Shown one piece after another: positions 14,217-15,064 of a stretch of DNA of 15,064 nucleotides (its first letter is position 1; each line of letters begins with the position of its first letter). Under the pieces are notes generated by a model, which was not told the origin of the DNA, made no database searches, and saw only the letters and a program-made list of their open reading frames with translations. This DNA comes from Proteobacteria bacterium UBA2383. Lineage in GTDB: Bacteria > Pseudomonadota > Gammaproteobacteria > Competibacterales > Competibacteraceae. The stretch lies in NCBI GenBank assembly GCA_002343485.1, contig DDST01000151.1, forward strand, positions 1 through 15,064, given 5' to 3'. Both the position numbers and the translations under genes were made by a program.

Positions 14217-14262
14217 CATGACAGAAACCGTCATGAATCTCGCTTGTGGTGTCATTTGTCAT
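14217..14262 (-). promoter_or_regulatory. GTCAT/ATGAC repeat cluster upstream of the DUF1992 gene
   Basis: CATGAC (14217-14222) and GTCATG (14230-14235) form a perfect inverted repeat with a 7-base spacer. Two further direct GTCAT copies lie at 14251-14255 and 14258-14262. The inverted repeat begins about 30 bases before the DUF1992 ATG, where a repressor or activator site would be expected. No binding protein can be named. Confidence 0.35.
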
Positions 14263-15064
14263 AATGAATCTTTTCTGCCCTTCAGTGGCATAGATTTTTG
14301 CAGAATACACTATTTTTGTTTGCATCCAGCGACCCGCCCCGCACTGAGTCAGGTAAAACGTTGCCTCCTCACAACTCACCATCTCACTATATCGCTACAT
14401 CGCCGCTTGCTGCCGCATGAGAACCTACTGGAACCAGTAGCGGCTGGGGTGCTCGAAGCCGGGGCAGGCGGTACCGGGGCGCGGTCACAGCCAGTGACCT
14501 ACGCCAGCAAGAAGAGTGCGAGGAATTCCAGAGTACGGCAGATAGAACGCCTGATGCGCTCCAGCGGCGGGATAACGCCCTGAACAAGAGCATCGCATCC
14601 GCACCGGATCGGCTTGATTAGGTTCATTGCTAACAGATTCATGGCCTTAAGCCCGATGTGATTATTGGATTCTGTCTGTGAAGGCGTGTACTTGGTGCAA
14701 CATTAGGTCAAAGGTTATTGGATGATGGTATAAATAACTTTCATCTTTTCCCAAAGCATGATCACGCCAGCGTCATGTGGCCGGTGGCTGTATGTGTATT
14801 TGCTGCCGGAATTCCAAGCGGGCGAGAATCGCTTCATGACGATCTGCACCCTGATTACACTGGCTTGCTGTATCAAGACTTTGGTGGGCTATTACGCCTT
14901 GCATCAGGACCGGCTGTCCCAGGGTTGCCGATCAAATCGTACCGGCTAAAGCGGCGTTGCAGTAATCTCTAAAGGTAACCGACATCAATATATGACAATG
15001 ACATCCCTCTACGATCCTACGAATGCGACGGGTGCAGTGACCTGATGTGGGACCGTAAAAACAC
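14263..15064. other. Long stretch with no confidently identified gene
   Basis: No protein family, tRNA or rRNA was recognised here. Short open frames occur. One on the plus strand from about 14420 to 14619 ends in SDLRQQEECEEFQSTADR-type charged sequence, but it has no start codon and may be a gene remnant. TATGACAATGACATC at 14991-15005 echoes the GTCAT cluster at 14249-14263 read in the opposite direction. The right end may hold the promoter of a gene beyond the window. Confidence 0.4.
14758..14949 (+). CDS. Hypothetical small protein with one hydrophobic segment
   Basis: A 63-residue ORF from ATG 14758 whose middle (FMTICTLITLACCIKTLVGYYAL, about 26-48, broken by a lysine) could cross a membrane. 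No ribosome binding site precedes the ATG, and an overlapping frame (from TTG 14718) is open over the same bases, so coding status is doubtful. I do not recognise either product. Confidence 0.18.
   Translation: MITPASCGRWLYVYLLPEFQAGENRFMTICTLITLACCIKTLVGYYALHQDRLSQGCRSNRTG

Noticed and set aside
14218..14583. 121-residue plus-strand frame
   Set aside because: It starts inside the GTCAT inverted repeat next to the DUF1992 promoter, has no Shine-Dalgarno and an unconvincing composition.
14718..14972. 84-residue frame from TTG
   Set aside because: It has a weak start and no ribosome binding site, overlaps another open frame, and has no recognisable motif. Left in the unassigned stretch.

Overview
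The window looks like chromosomal DNA of a moderately GC-rich gammaproteobacterium. The support is indirect: a GloA with its four metal ligands at the same residue numbers as in E. coli, a YhdN-type DUF1992 protein, a group II truncated haemoglobin, a Tsr-like chemoreceptor tail with an HBM-like sensor, and a REC-PAS-GGDEF-EAL protein. The genus cannot be fixed from sequence alone. No tRNA, rRNA, CRISPR array or complete insertion sequence was seen.

Left third (1-4381, all minus strand): a partial periplasmic alpha-carbonic anhydrase running off the left edge, a cheW gene, a methyl-accepting chemotaxis protein, and an OmpR-family response regulator. Divergent from the regulator, on the plus strand, come a soluble PAS-PAS hybrid histidine kinase (4594-6804) and a REC-PAS-GGDEF-EAL protein (7078-9222). 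Together these form a signalling cluster linking chemotaxis, two-component phosphorelay and cyclic-di-GMP. The most interesting regulatory signal joins them: the promoter regions of the chemoreceptor and of the GGDEF-EAL gene carry the same array, TTACA-N5-TTACA-N17-TTACA, each oriented toward its gene. This is a plausible tandem operator for the nearby OmpR-family regulator.

Middle (9223-12800, accessory in character): a lower-GC segment holds a gene broken by two apparent single-base losses. Its intact 3' part encodes a domain with FHHSSF and SGHYRP motifs, resembling the core of plant IQM calmodulin-binding proteins. A secreted multidomain protein follows (unrecognised N-terminal domain, InlB-like repeat, DUF11), and then an orphan N-terminal fragment of an IS630-type transposase.

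Right third (12801-15064): a minus-strand group of housekeeping genes (DUF1992 protein, gloA, truncated haemoglobin) with a candidate terminator between the first two. The last roughly 880 bases hold no gene that can be identified with confidence.

Several genes appear to start at GTG behind strong ribosome binding sites (cheW, the hybrid kinase), so their usual longest-ORF starts are wrong.
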